Below, piece by piece: positions 25,308 through 34,174 of a stretch of 64,000 nucleotides of DNA. The translations under genes and the position numbers were made by a program. Under the pieces are notes generated by a model that saw only the letters and a program-made list of their open reading frames with translations, had not been told where the DNA came from and did no database searches. The first letter of the stretch is position 1, and each line of letters opens with the position of its first letter. The stretch spans positions 1-64,000 of the forward strand of contig CAVTRO010000002.1 of the NCBI GenBank assembly GCA_963737145.1, read 5' to 3'. The DNA is from AP-15 sp963737145. GTDB taxonomy: Bacteria; Pseudomonadota; Alphaproteobacteria; ATCC43930; CGMCC-115725.

Positions 25308-26456
25308 ATGAGCGAACTCACGATCGGCGTCGTTCTCGAGGGCGCGACAGGTCGGCTCGGCACGACACAGCATTTGCGCTCGCTGATGGCGATCCGGCGC
25401 GAGGGTGGGTTGCCTCTCGCCAATGGCGACCGCCTCGTGCCGGAGCCAATGCTGCTCGGCCGCAACCCGGTCAAGCTGGCGGCTCTGGCGGAAGCCAATG
25501 GCGGCCTTAGGTGGAGCATGGATCGCGACACCTGTCTCGCCGACCCCGAGATCGCGATCTATTTCGATGCGAGCGCGACTGGCGGACGGCCGGCGCGCGT
25601 CGCGGCGGCGCTCGATGCCGGCAAGCACGTCTATGTCGAAAAGCCGCTCGCCGAAACACTGCCTGAGGCCCTGGATCTGGCGCGCCGCGCCGAGCGCACC
25701 GGCCTCAAAAACGGTGTCGTGCAGGACAAATTGTTCCTGCCCGGGCTCACCAAATTGCGCAAGCTCTACGAGGCCGATTTCTTCGGCCGGGTGCTCTCGA
25801 TCCGGCTCGATTTTGGCTGGTGGGTGTTCGACGGCACGCCCTACCCGGCGCAGCGGCCGAGCTGGAATTACCGCAAGGCCACCGGCGGCGGGCTGATCCT
25901 CGATATGTTTGCGCACTGGCGCTACATCTTCGACCGGCTATTGGGCGAAATCACGGCGGTGTCGTGCCGAGCCATCACGGCGCTACCCGAACGCCGCGAT
26001 GAGGCCGGCAATCCTTACCGGATCGATGTTGAGGATATGGCCTTCGCGATATTCGAACTGGCGGGTGGCGCGCTGGCGCAGGTCAGCTCGTCCTGGGCGA
26101 GCCGGGTCAAGCGCGACGATCTCTTGCAGATCCAAGTGGACGGAACCCGCGGGTCGGCAGTATGCGGTTTGCATCGCTGCTTTGTGCAGCCCTTGGTCGC
26201 TACCCCAAAGCCGTTCTTCGACCCGGAACGCCCCCAGCCGATGGTGTTCGACGAGCAATGGCAGGAAATGCCGGATGTCGAGCCCTTGCGCAACGGTTAT
26301 CGGGCCGGCTGGGAACTGTTCCTGAAGCACGTCGCCGAAGACGCGCCGTTCCCGTCCCCATTCCGGGAAGGCGCCAAAAGCGTCCAGCTCGCCGAAGCCT
26401 GTTACCAGAGCCAGCGCGAGCGGCGCTGGATCGATCTGACGCCCCTCAATCCATAA
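25308..26456 (+). CDS. Gfo/Idh/MocA family oxidoreductase
   Basis: An NAD(P)-dependent sugar or inositol dehydrogenase-type protein of 382 residues. The N-terminal Rossmann motif is atypical (VVLEGATGRLGTTQH, Gly-rich but not GxGxxG). DAGKHVYVEKPLAE at about residues 104-117 carries the catalytic lysine EKP. The C-terminal domain has the expected beta-sheet region with ATGGGLILDMFAHWRYIFDRL. The ATG at 25308 follows GAGAG; the open frame extends far upstream only because it shadows leuA. Substrate not evident. Confidence 0.87.
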   Translation: MSELTIGVVLEGATGRLGTTQHLRSLMAIRREGGLPLANGDRLVPEPMLLGRNPVKLAALAEANGGLRWSMDRDTCLADPEIAIYFDASATGGRPARVAAALDAGKHVYVEKPLAETLPEALDLARRAERTGLKNGVVQDKLFLPGLTKLRKLYEADFFGRVLSIRLDFGWWVFDGTPYPAQRPSWNYRKATGGGLILDMFAHWRYIFDRLLGEITAVSCRAITALPERRDEAGNPYRIDVEDMAFAIFELAGGALAQVSSSWASRVKRDDLLQIQVDGTRGSAVCGLHRCFVQPLVATPKPFFDPERPQPMVFDEQWQEMPDVEPLRNGYRAGWELFLKHVAEDAPFPSPFREGAKSVQLAEACYQSQRERRWIDLTPLNP

Positions 26457-26468
26457 CAAAGAGATGAG

Positions 26469-27251
26469 CTAATTCGTCTTCTCTTGGGGGAGAAGCTGCA
26501 GCAGCGGCTCGGGTCCGACCGAGATTTCGCCGGCGAACGGGCTGTCATGAGCGGCGATCAGCAATACGGAAACCGCGATGCCGGCGGCATAAATGGCCAT
26601 CGCAAGGGCAGATCCTCGCGGGTTGTCGATATGGACCATGGCGATGGCGACCAAGATGCAGACCGCCTGCACCGCGAGGCATGACCATTTTAACAGATTG
26701 ACTTGCGAACGGCTGATAATCACGCGTTGCCGGCGTGCGTCTAGAGCATTCTCCAGCGCGGTCGCTATCTGGCGCTGGGCGGTCTCCTGACCTTGGTTCT
26801 GGGGTGACAGAGAGAGGGTCAATTGCAGCGCCTCGGCAAGGGCGGGTGGCGTTATCGTCAATTTGCCTGAGCGCCGGGCCATCGCAGGCCATTCTTCGGT
26901 TGCGGCTTCTCGGATGTATCGGCTGATCAAAGTGCGCATGCGCCCCTCGGCCTCTGGAAAACCAGTGGCCAGGATTTCGACGGCGCCCAATGCGCCGGCT
27001 TCGCGGTTGACAGCCGCATTGGCGCGGTCGATGTCGCTCCAGACCTGCGCTGCCGTGAATGCAACAAAGAGGCCGAAGAGGATGCCGAGCGGCGGCAGCA
27101 TTCCGGGAGAAATGGACTTGAAAACCCGGGCGCGCTCGCCTCGCGCGAGCAGGTTGACGGCGGCAAAAATCACGCCGGCAAGAACATAAGTCACGGCAAA
27201 CGCCGCGAGCGTCATCCAGACAACCGGAAGGTTGTGGAGCCAGTCCCTCAT
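26469..27251 (-). CDS. DUF4239-like membrane protein
   Basis: A 260-residue protein that resembles the bestrophin-like DUF4239 family. Two N-terminal membrane segments (about 8-35 and 50-75) are followed by a soluble helical middle with SDIDRANAAVNREAGAL, and two C-terminal segments follow (about 195-240). Function unknown; members are scattered in proteobacteria. The ATG at 27251 has GGAG eight bases upstream, and the frame reaches 27368 without a better start. It diverges from the TRAP transporter operon. Four antiparallel helices and a short tail fit the family length. Confidence 0.75.
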   Translation of the reverse strand: MRDWLHNLPVVWMTLAAFAVTYVLAGVIFAAVNLLARGERARVFKSISPGMLPPLGILFGLFVAFTAAQVWSDIDRANAAVNREAGALGAVEILATGFPEAEGRMRTLISRYIREAATEEWPAMARRSGKLTITPPALAEALQLTLSLSPQNQGQETAQRQIATALENALDARRQRVIISRSQVNLLKWSCLAVQAVCILVAIAMVHIDNPRGSALAMAIYAAGIAVSVLLIAAHDSPFAGEISVGPEPLLQLLPQEKTN

Positions 27252-27369
27252 GCACCATCTCCGCTGGGCCGGCAGCAGGCCCGCATTTGTCCGGTGCGGG
27301 CAGCCTGTTATAGTAGGCGAAACCCTGCGCGGAGGAACGTTATGAAGAATTCGCTCGGCAGATCGCAAC

Positions 27370-28374
27370 GTGTGGACCCGCCGTCGCCTGCTGAGCGGAG
27401 CGGCGAGCGGGCTTGCCGGGATTATGTCTCTGGGTCGTGCTCCCGCATTCTCTCAGACGGCGCCAAAGAAGCTCGTGATGGCTCACATTGTGGCGCCGCC
27501 CGAATCTTCCGCCGTTGCCTTTGCGGAGATGGCCGACGCGGTCAACAAGCAACCGAGCAGCGGGCTCGAGATCGAGTTTCACGCCGGCACGCTGCTCACC
27601 AAGGAGCTCGAGGTCATCAATGCGGTCAAATCGGGCAACATCGCGATCGGCGACCCGGGTGGCGCCGCCGCGACGGTGTTCCCGGAAATGGGCGTTTTTC
27701 TCGTGCCCTATCTCGTCAAGAGTTACGATCAGGCATACAAGATGTTCAACGGGGCGATAGGCGATCGCCTCGACCGCCAGTTTCAGGACAAATACAAGCT
27801 CAAGGTCCTGTGCTTTTATGATTACGGCTTCCGCCATTTCTGGAACAACCGCCGCCCGATTGCCGCGCCCAAGGATCTGCGCGGCCTCAAATTGCGAGTG
27901 CAGCCGGCTAAGGTCTTCGCCGACACGATCAATGGCCTGGGCGGCGTCGCGGTGCCGATGGCCTGGGGCGAGGTGATCCCCGCCGCACAGCAGGGCGTCA
28001 TCGATGGCGCCGATTTGCCGATCGTCAACATTCTGGCCCTCAAAGCGTACGAGGTCTCGAAATACTGCTCGATGACTTATCACAATTACGGACCGACGGC
28101 GCTGGTCATCAATCTCGACATCTGGAACGGCCTCACGCCAGCCCAACAGAAGCTGCTGCTCGATGCCTCGCGGACCGCGCAGGAGAGGATTCGCGGGCTG
28201 ACCGAGAGCGTCGACACCGTCGAGAAGGCCAAGGAAGTGCTCGAGCCCAAGGGGATGACGGTCAATGCCGCCGATGTCGAGGCCTTCCAAAAGATTGCAC
28301 AGGAGAAGATCTGGCCGGCCTATCAGAAGGAATATTCCGAAATCTGGGATGAGATCGTCGCGACCAAGGTGTGA
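27370..28374 (+). CDS. dctP: TRAP transporter substrate-binding protein (DctP family)
   Basis: Periplasmic solute receptor of a tripartite ATP-independent transporter, 334 residues. The N-terminus TRRRLLSGAASG looks like a Tat-type signal. The conserved LRGLKLRVQPAKVF and GVIDGADLP segments place the substrate-binding Arg. The start is uncertain: the GTG at 27370 has no ribosome site, whereas GGAGGAACGTT sits before an ATG at 27342 that reads in the wrong frame. One extra base in between would explain this. Followed directly by the small and large permease genes. The substrate is probably a carboxylate; which one is not known. Confidence 0.88.
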   Translation: MWTRRRLLSGAASGLAGIMSLGRAPAFSQTAPKKLVMAHIVAPPESSAVAFAEMADAVNKQPSSGLEIEFHAGTLLTKELEVINAVKSGNIAIGDPGGAAATVFPEMGVFLVPYLVKSYDQAYKMFNGAIGDRLDRQFQDKYKLKVLCFYDYGFRHFWNNRRPIAAPKDLRGLKLRVQPAKVFADTINGLGGVAVPMAWGEVIPAAQQGVIDGADLPIVNILALKAYEVSKYCSMTYHNYGPTALVINLDIWNGLTPAQQKLLLDASRTAQERIRGLTESVDTVEKAKEVLEPKGMTVNAADVEAFQKIAQEKIWPAYQKEYSEIWDEIVATKV

Positions 28375-28380
28375 GCGCTC

Positions 28381-29001
28381 GTGACTGATGCAGCCCCTCA
28401 CCCCAACCCCCTCCCTGACCCTCTCGCGCCCGCGCGGGAGAAAAGGGCGGGGGCAAATGGGGCCAAGAAGAAACTTATTCACGAGATCATTATCCTTATG
28501 CCGAAAATCGTGGTCACTGCGCTGCTCGTAATCGCCATTGCCGATATGCTTGCGGGCGTTTTCTTGCGCTATGTCATGGTCGAGATCACCGATTTCCTCG
28601 ACGTTGACCCGGTCAATTTCTTCTGGGTCGAGGAAGTCGGCGAGTTCAGTCTGACCTGGCTTACGATGGTCGGCGCTGCAATCGGCATTGCGGACCGCAT
28701 CCACTTCACCTTGCACGTGCTAACCCACCACCTGCCGGTTCCGGTTCAACGGCTCATTTATGTGGTCAACCATCTGCTGATCGCCGGGTTCGGCGGGCTC
28801 GCGGCGTGGTTCGGGACCAGGCTTGCGATCACCAATAGCGTGCTGACCTCGCCGGCATTGCAGATAAACCTCGGATGGGTCTATGCCGCGGTCAGCGTCG
28901 GCGGAGCCTTGATTGCGATTTACGGATTGGGTCTGGCTTTGGCCGGTCCAAACACCGCGGATCCCGAAGAGGACGCCGTGGCCATCGCCGCAGGGGACTG
29001 A
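28381..29001 (+). CDS. dctQ: TRAP transporter small permease (DctQ family)
   Basis: A 206-residue subunit with four membrane helices (about 38-62, 92-112, 120-145, 165-188). The conserved FFWVEEVGEFSLTWL region is present after the first helix. It helps the large permease use the sodium or proton gradient. The N-terminal ~28 residues (from PHPNPLPDPLAP) are translated from a dispersed GC-rich repeat, so the true start could be later, for example ATG at 28498, although that lacks a ribosome site. The start used is GTG at 28381, 6 bp after the dctP stop. Confidence 0.85.
   Translation: MTDAAPHPNPLPDPLAPAREKRAGANGAKKKLIHEIIILMPKIVVTALLVIAIADMLAGVFLRYVMVEITDFLDVDPVNFFWVEEVGEFSLTWLTMVGAAIGIADRIHFTLHVLTHHLPVPVQRLIYVVNHLLIAGFGGLAAWFGTRLAITNSVLTSPALQINLGWVYAAVSVGGALIAIYGLGLALAGPNTADPEEDAVAIAAGD
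28392..28454. repeat. Dispersed C-rich repeat inside the dctQ 5' end
   Basis: CCCTCACCCCAACCCCCTCC, then a short hairpin of CTCTCGCGC with GCGCGGGAG and a G-rich end. This is the common CCCTCACCC...GGGAGA-type intergenic repeat of proteobacteria, here lying within or just before a coding frame. Confidence 0.55.
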
Positions 29002-29003
29002 GC

Positions 29004-30287
29004 TTGCTTCTCGCTGTCACCGCGGTGGTGTTCGTTGGCCTTATCGCATTGTCGTTGCCGATTGTCTTTGCGCTGGGCGTGGCGGCAGTGGTGGGGCTGA
29101 GCATCGGCGGCTATCCGCTCGAAATGGTTGCTTCGAGCATGATCGCCGGATCGCAGAACTGGGTCTTGCTGGCGATCCCGTCCTTTATCTTTGCCGGCAC
29201 GATCATGGAACGCTGCGGCATGTCGAACGCGCTGGTCGATCTTGCGCGCGCCCTGGTCGGTTGGTTGCGCGGCGGTCTCGGTATGTCGGTCATCGTGGTC
29301 TCGTACTTCTTTTCCGACATCTGCGGCTCGAAAATGGCCGAGGTCTCGGCGCTCGGCTCAACTCTGATGCCGCCATTGAAGCGCGCCGGCTACCGCTCCG
29401 AGGACAGCGCTTCACTGATTGCGTCAGGCACCGCCATGGGCATGCTGGTGCCGCCGGCAATCTTCATGATCGTGATCGGCGAGGTGACGAACACCTCGGT
29501 AGTTGCGTTGTTTCTCGCCGGGTTCATCCCGGCGGCGGTGATCGGGGTCTGCCTGTGCCTCTTGGTGATGATCCAGGCGCACCTTCTCGGATGGCCCAAG
29601 GACACGCGGCCGAGCTGGCGCTTTCTGCTGCATTCCTTGCGGAACGCTGCGGTGCCGCTGGTAATCCCATTGGTGATCCTCGGCGGATTTTACCTGGGCG
29701 CCTTCACCGCGACCGAAGCCGGGGCGGTGGTCGCGCTCTACTCATTGCTGGCGGCCCGGCTCTATTACCGTAACCTCTCCTGGGCGCAGATCCTCCACAT
29801 CGCCTATGATAGCGCGGTGCTGACCGCGGCGGTCGTCTTCCTGCTCGCGGTCGCAACAATCTTTCAATATCTCATGGGCGTAACCGGGGTACCAGTATTG
29901 CTGGGAGAGCTGCTGAAGCCGCTCGAAAGCGCGCAATGGCTGTTCCTGCTCGGTGTGGCCTTGCTGACCATGATATTTGGAATGGTGCTCGAAGGGTTGC
30001 CGGCTGCAGTGGTGCTGATCCCGGTGGTCTTTCCGATCGCCACCAAAATCGGGGTTAACCCGATCCATTTCGACATCGTCCAGACCGCCGCCGTTGGCAT
30101 CGGCCTCTTTCTGCCGCCGATGGGGGTCGGCCTGCTGATGGCGCTGCGTTTTGCTGAGGTATCGGTGTCACAGCATGCGCCTTACTACTGGCCTTATGTG
30201 TTGGCGTTGCTGATCGGCCTGTTGCTGATCATCTGCCTGCCCGAGCTGTCGCTGACGATCCCCCGCAGCGCCGGCTTTGTACGATAA
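29004..30287 (+). CDS. dctM: TRAP transporter large permease (DctM family)
   Basis: A 427-residue membrane subunit with about twelve helices, the usual size. Conserved motifs include GSQNWVLLAIPSFIFAGTIM, DICGSKMAEVSALG, LIASGTAMGMLVPPAIFMIVIG and the C-terminal GIGLFLPPMGVGLLMAL. It forms the translocation path energised by an ion gradient. The TTG at 29004 is chosen because AGGGG lies seven bases before it, three bases after the dctQ stop; the open frame upstream shadows dctQ. The acyl-CoA dehydrogenase begins 16 bp downstream. Confidence 0.92.
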   Translation: MLLAVTAVVFVGLIALSLPIVFALGVAAVVGLSIGGYPLEMVASSMIAGSQNWVLLAIPSFIFAGTIMERCGMSNALVDLARALVGWLRGGLGMSVIVVSYFFSDICGSKMAEVSALGSTLMPPLKRAGYRSEDSASLIASGTAMGMLVPPAIFMIVIGEVTNTSVVALFLAGFIPAAVIGVCLCLLVMIQAHLLGWPKDTRPSWRFLLHSLRNAAVPLVIPLVILGGFYLGAFTATEAGAVVALYSLLAARLYYRNLSWAQILHIAYDSAVLTAAVVFLLAVATIFQYLMGVTGVPVLLGELLKPLESAQWLFLLGVALLTMIFGMVLEGLPAAVVLIPVVFPIATKIGVNPIHFDIVQTAAVGIGLFLPPMGVGLLMALRFAEVSVSQHAPYYWPYVLALLIGLLLIICLPELSLTIPRSAGFVR

Positions 30288-30303
30288 CAAAGGAGCCGGA
30301 GCG

Positions 30304-31509
30304 ATGGACTTGCGCTTCACCACCGCCGAGTTGGCGTTTCGTGACGAGCTGCGCGCCTTCTTTCGCGATAACCTGCCGGGAGAGATCCGCGAGCGGATGC
30401 GGCTCGGACATGCACCGACCAAAGACGACACCGTCACCTGGCAGCGCATTTTGAACCGGCGCAGCTGGGCCGCCTATAACTGGCCTAAAGAATACGGCGG
30501 CCCAGGCTGGACGCCGGTGCAGCGCATGATCTTCCTCGAGGAGAACCAGCTGGCGCCGGCGCCCGAAGTCTCGTCGTTCAACATCACGATGCTCGGCCCG
30601 GTACTGATCCAGTTCGGCACGGAGGAACAGAAACAGCGCTTCTTGCCGCGCGCCGCCAATATCGATGATTGGTGGTGCCAGGGGTTCTCCGAGCCGGGCG
30701 CCGGCTCCGATCTCGCTTCGCTCAAAACCGCCGCCAAGCGTGATGGTGACGACTATGTCGTCAATGGCCAGAAGATCTGGACCTCGACGGCGCACCATGC
30801 CGATTGGTGCTTTTGCCTCGTGCGCACCGACCCGCAAGCCAAGAAGCGGCAGGAGGGCATTTCGTTTCTGCTGATCGACATGAAGACGCCGGGCATCACG
30901 GTGCGGCCCATCATCTCGATCGACGGCAGCCATCATCTGAACGAGGTGTTTTTCGACGATGTGCGCGTGCCGGCGTCGTTGCTGGTCGGTGAGGAGAACC
31001 GCGGCTGGGATGTCGCCAAATTTCTGCTCGGTCACGAGCGCACCGGCATCGCGCGGCTCGGCAAGTCGAAGGAGCGGGTCAAATTCGCCCGCGAGACGGC
31101 GCGCGACATGCGCGCGAACGGCAGGCCGTTGATCGAGGACCCCGCCTTCCGGCAGCGCGTCGCGCAGCTCGAAGTCGACTTGAAGGCGCTGGAGATCACG
31201 CAGATGCGCGTCGTCTCGGCGCATGACAAAAGCCACGACGGCAAGCCCGATCCGCTGTCCTCGGTGCTCAAGGTCAAGGGCACCGAGCTGTTGCAGGCGA
31301 CGACGGAGCTGGCAATGGATGTCGGCGGCCCGTTGGCAATGCCGGATTGGGCGCAGGAATTGTCGGCGCTCAGCAACGAGCCCGAGCTCGGTCCGGAATG
31401 GGCGGCCGAAGCGACCCGCAGCTATCTCTTCCTGCGCGCCGCCTCGATCTACGGCGGCACCAACGAGATCCAGAAGAACATCCTGAGCAAAGCCGTGCTG
31501 GGGCTCTAA
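30304..31509 (+). CDS. Acyl-CoA dehydrogenase family protein
   Basis: A FAD-dependent acyl-CoA dehydrogenase of 401 residues. WWCQGFSEPGAGSDLASLKT is the FAD/substrate signature (about 120-139). GQKIWTSTAHHADW and the C-terminal RSYLFLRAASIYGGTNEIQKN are family-conserved. The N-terminus (DLRFTTAELAFRDELRAFF) and PTPV-like helical region are standard. GGAGCCGGAG precedes the ATG at 30304. It closes the TRAP operon, so the transported acid may be activated and dehydrogenated by related enzymes; that link is inference. Confidence 0.92.
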   Translation: MDLRFTTAELAFRDELRAFFRDNLPGEIRERMRLGHAPTKDDTVTWQRILNRRSWAAYNWPKEYGGPGWTPVQRMIFLEENQLAPAPEVSSFNITMLGPVLIQFGTEEQKQRFLPRAANIDDWWCQGFSEPGAGSDLASLKTAAKRDGDDYVVNGQKIWTSTAHHADWCFCLVRTDPQAKKRQEGISFLLIDMKTPGITVRPIISIDGSHHLNEVFFDDVRVPASLLVGEENRGWDVAKFLLGHERTGIARLGKSKERVKFARETARDMRANGRPLIEDPAFRQRVAQLEVDLKALEITQMRVVSAHDKSHDGKPDPLSSVLKVKGTELLQATTELAMDVGGPLAMPDWAQELSALSNEPELGPEWAAEATRSYLFLRAASIYGGTNEIQKNILSKAVLGL

Positions 31510-31514
31510 GCACC

Positions 31515-31738
31515 TACCCACGTCATGGCCAAGCTGGAGCCGGCCATCTCGGAGATCCGCGGATCAAGCCCGCGGATGACGTTTTGGGGAGCGATGCAAC
31601 TTGATTGGATCGCGCACTATTGCTCAGAACCATTCAGATGAGCAGCTGACGTCCCCTCCTCGCTTTCCCGGCGAAGGCCGGGATCCACTTCCGCCGGGGG
31701 CACCGGCTTTCGCCGGTGAAGCGAGGTTTGAATGCGGC
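31515..31738. repeat. Cluster of GC-rich hairpin repeats
   Basis: It includes ATCCGCGG (31555-31562) with CCGCGGAT (31570-31577) around ATCAAGC, followed by GACG. Further on are CCCGGCGAAGGCCGGG and CGCCGGGGGCACCGGC-like imperfect palindromes between 31665 and 31725. It fills the gap where a toxin gene would be expected next to the antitoxin. Confidence 0.55.
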
Positions 31739-31745
31739 GGATCGC

Positions 31746-32009
31746 TCAATCCTTCGCATTCAGATCAGCGATCAACTCTGCCACGCTGTCGAAAGTCTTG
31801 CCGTCCCCTTTCTCGAGCTCCGCCATCGTCGCCCGCGTTTCGGCATTCGGTACCTCGATTTCGAACGGCAAACCCTCCTCGACCGCAACGCGGACCAGCA
31901 GCAGCCGAATCGCGTCGGGAACCGACAAGCCGATACCGGCGAGAATCTTGGCGGCCTTCTCCTTAACCTGCGCGTCAATGCGGGCGCGTACCACCGTGTC
32001 GGAGGCCAT
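31746..32009 (-). CDS. RelB/DinJ family antitoxin, orphan
   Basis: An 87-residue protein with a ribbon-helix-helix N-terminus (VVRARIDAQVKEKAAKILAG) and the LGLSVPDAIRLLLVRVA-like helix typical of DinJ (here IGLSVPDAIRLLL), followed by a toxin-neutralising tail. GAGGAG stands six bases before the ATG. In DinJ-YafQ modules the toxin gene follows the antitoxin; here the next 230 bp are repeat DNA with no toxin frame. So this is an orphan antitoxin, either a remnant or acting on a toxin elsewhere. Confidence 0.85.
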   Translation of the reverse strand: MASDTVVRARIDAQVKEKAAKILAGIGLSVPDAIRLLLVRVAVEEGLPFEIEVPNAETRATMAELEKGDGKTFDSVAELIADLNAKD

Positions 32010-32083
32010 GGAACACTCCTCGATATTCCGGTCACGATGTAGCCACGCGCCGCGGCTCCGTCCAGATCGTCCGGTAGATCCGG

Positions 32084-32431
32084 TCAGCCGGCAAGCCCGC
32101 CATCGGCGCCCGCGGCGTCGCGGACGGTCGTAAAGCCGCGTTGCAGCACCCCTTCGAGTATGCGGGAGGCCTGCAGGGTCAGCAATGTGACCGGCCGGTC
32201 CGCGAGGCGGGCGAGCGCCGCATCGACAGCGAGCACGTGAACATGCGCGTCGATCAGCCCCGGCATCAACGTGTCGCCCGAGAGATCGATCGTCTCGGCA
32301 GCAGCGTTTCTGATCGGCCGCTCCGAGACTTCGCGAATGCGCCCACCCTCGACGAGCACGTGATGATCCTCGCGGCGCTCTCGGCTGGCGCCGTCGAGCA
32401 CGGCGCAGTTGGCAAAAATGATCCCGGCCAT
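32084..32431 (-). pseudogene. Truncated amidohydrolase (N-terminal stub)
   Basis: A 115-residue fragment of a metal-dependent amidohydrolase of the imidazolonepropionase type, normally about 400 residues. It has the beta-sandwich start (IIFANCAVLDG) and the first metal-binding motif GLIDAHVHV, then GFTTVRDAAGADGGLA, and stops. The remaining barrel with its other histidines, lysine and aspartate is missing, so it cannot be active. GGGAGG precedes the ATG. The antitoxin gene follows 75 bp downstream, so a deletion or insertion removed the rest. Confidence 0.8.
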
Positions 32432-32683
32432 CGCCTCCCGTCTCCCGCTAGCGCCCGTTCGAGCGGTTATACTTCACTCCCGCGAAAGCGGAAAATCTGC
32501 GGCGAGCGGGTCCGATCGGGAACAGATGCCGGTGATTTGCGATAAGCGGTGATCAGCTGATCCGCTGCCAAACGGCCGGCTTCGACGCTGAACGCCATCG
32601 GCCCCGATGGCAGCTTATGGCCGTTGCGGTCCTTGCTCAGTACGAGGGGCGGCGGGCGATCACAAATAAGCGACGCGCCTCCG
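32432..32683. other. Intergenic or decayed segment
   Basis: About 250 bp. Read on the minus strand, 32500-32640 gives a protein-like stretch (LPSGPMAFSVEAGRLAADQ) without start or stop context, perhaps a gene remnant. I cannot assign it. Confidence 0.3.
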
Positions 32684-33658
32684 TCACCTCAATCCAGCAA
32701 CCTCCGCGTAGGCCCTCAGCTCCCGCTCCACATCGTAACCGCTGGTCCCGAAGATGATGCCCGTGGCGCCGCGGGCCTCGAGTTGGGCGAGACGTTCGCG
32801 CAACTCCTCGCGCGTGCCTGTGAAGGTCATCTGTTTGGCGGCAGATACGTCGACTAGCGCGTCATGGCCGTTCGAAATGTCGAGGGAATGACCACGGTGA
32901 ACCGAGAGGTGGCGGATTTTTTCGTCCGCACGTTCGACGCTGGCCAGCCACGCTTCCCCGTTCGGCAGCGCTTTTACGCTTTCCGGATCGGTCGTGTATC
33001 TGTGGTGATAGGCGAGCGCGACGAGCGGTTTGACGGCGGTCGTGGCGCGTGGCGAGGTGACCTCCTCGCCATCATCGAGGACCGTGCCGCCGGTCGACAC
33101 GAGGCAGGTCTCGAACCCTTCGGCCGGGCCGCCAAGGGAAATCAGGCCGTCGGTAATCTCCTTGGCGAGCGCGCGGGCCTTGGGACCTTGGCCTGCCATG
33201 TAGATTGGCACGTTGATCGGACGACCGGGCAACCAGCCGTCGGATGCGAGGAACTGGGCGAGACCGCCGTCGATGTCGACAACCTCGCCGCGCAGCAATG
33301 CCTTAACCTGCGCGATATGCGTGCGCATGCTCGCGAGGCTCAAAGGCTTCTTGCCCATCCCCGCTCGGCCGGTGAAGCCGGTGCCGAACCCGACCATCAG
33401 GCGTCCTGGTGCGATCTGCTCGAGCGTCGCGATGGCCGAGGCCTGTGCCATCGGATGGCGATAGCTGGGGATCAGCACGGAGGGGCCGAATTTGATGCGC
33501 TTCGCCTTTTCGGCGATGCGGGCGAGCGTGACCCATATGTCGTGACCGAAGGCGGGAACCTCGGGACACCAGACCGCGCGAAAGCCCAGCTCTTCGGCGA
33601 GAAGCGCGTACTCGACGGTTCGGGGGCCGGGCGGCAGGCGGAAGTCATAAGTCAGCAC
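32684..33658 (-). CDS. LLM class flavin-dependent oxidoreductase
   Basis: A luciferase-like protein of about 324 residues, probably F420- or FMN-dependent. EELGFRAVWCPEVPAFGHDIW matches the first barrel segment, IKFGPSVLIPSYRHPMAQASAIATLEQIAPGR the second, and VPIYMAGQGPKARALA the third; TGTREELRERLAQLEARGATGI ends the chain. It is not closely similar to the LLM protein at 8.8 kb. The GTG at 33658 best fits the family N-terminus; the open frame reaches 33751, and neither start has a strong ribosome site. It lies alone between decayed segments. Confidence 0.82.
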   Translation of the reverse strand: MLTYDFRLPPGPRTVEYALLAEELGFRAVWCPEVPAFGHDIWVTLARIAEKAKRIKFGPSVLIPSYRHPMAQASAIATLEQIAPGRLMVGFGTGFTGRAGMGKKPLSLASMRTHIAQVKALLRGEVVDIDGGLAQFLASDGWLPGRPINVPIYMAGQGPKARALAKEITDGLISLGGPAEGFETCLVSTGGTVLDDGEEVTSPRATTAVKPLVALAYHHRYTTDPESVKALPNGEAWLASVERADEKIRHLSVHRGHSLDISNGHDALVDVSAAKQMTFTGTREELRERLAQLEARGATGIIFGTSGYDVERELRAYAEVAGLR

Positions 33659-34174
33659 TGGGCGTTCCCAGAAATAAGCATCTTCAACCGAAATTCGCCC
33701 GATTCCCGGCGATTTCCAGGACAAGGTCGGCCCTTTGGCGGGTTTGAGCAATCAGTAAGTCGTACTCGGTGCCGGTACAGAGGCAGCAAGGCGGTCATTC
33801 GACGGCACCGAGCTGCTGAAACGTGCTGATTAGCAGGATCAAAAAACACAACTCCGCTGTCGCCGCTCTTCAGGTAATCTTCCTTACGCAACAACTCGCC
33901 GTGGGAAAGCCCACTATCGGCGCATCTTGTAGTGGATCAAATCTAACACTTGGTACCCGCCCCGGGAGTTGGCTCGGGGTGGAAAGCGGGCATAGCCGAG
34001 GAGGCGGTTTCCAGGGTGAGTTTCGGTGATAACTTTCCCCAAACGTAAGTCCTTGATCGGACAGGGGTGAAGGAATTTTTCTGAAATGTTGAGTTCTGCG
34101 CGCCCTCAGGGAACTCGGCTGCGCTTTCACCCGGAACGCCTGACGGGCACATTGAGCCCTACCGGGAGGGTCGA
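33659..34174. other. Intergenic region at the left edge of an A+T-richer island
   Basis: About 500 bp with no supported gene. Several short overlapping frames occur on the minus strand but none has family-like features. Base composition changes from GC-rich to mixed towards 34170. No tRNA or direct repeat that could serve as an integration site was seen. Confidence 0.4.

Noticed and set aside
27340..28716. A 458-codon frame on the minus strand
   Set aside because: It covers dctP and part of dctQ in antisense and carries no recognisable domain.
31510..31745. Toxin gene partner for the RelB-like antitoxin
   Set aside because: The expected position holds only hairpin repeats; no frame of 80-100 codons with RelE/YafQ features exists on either strand there.
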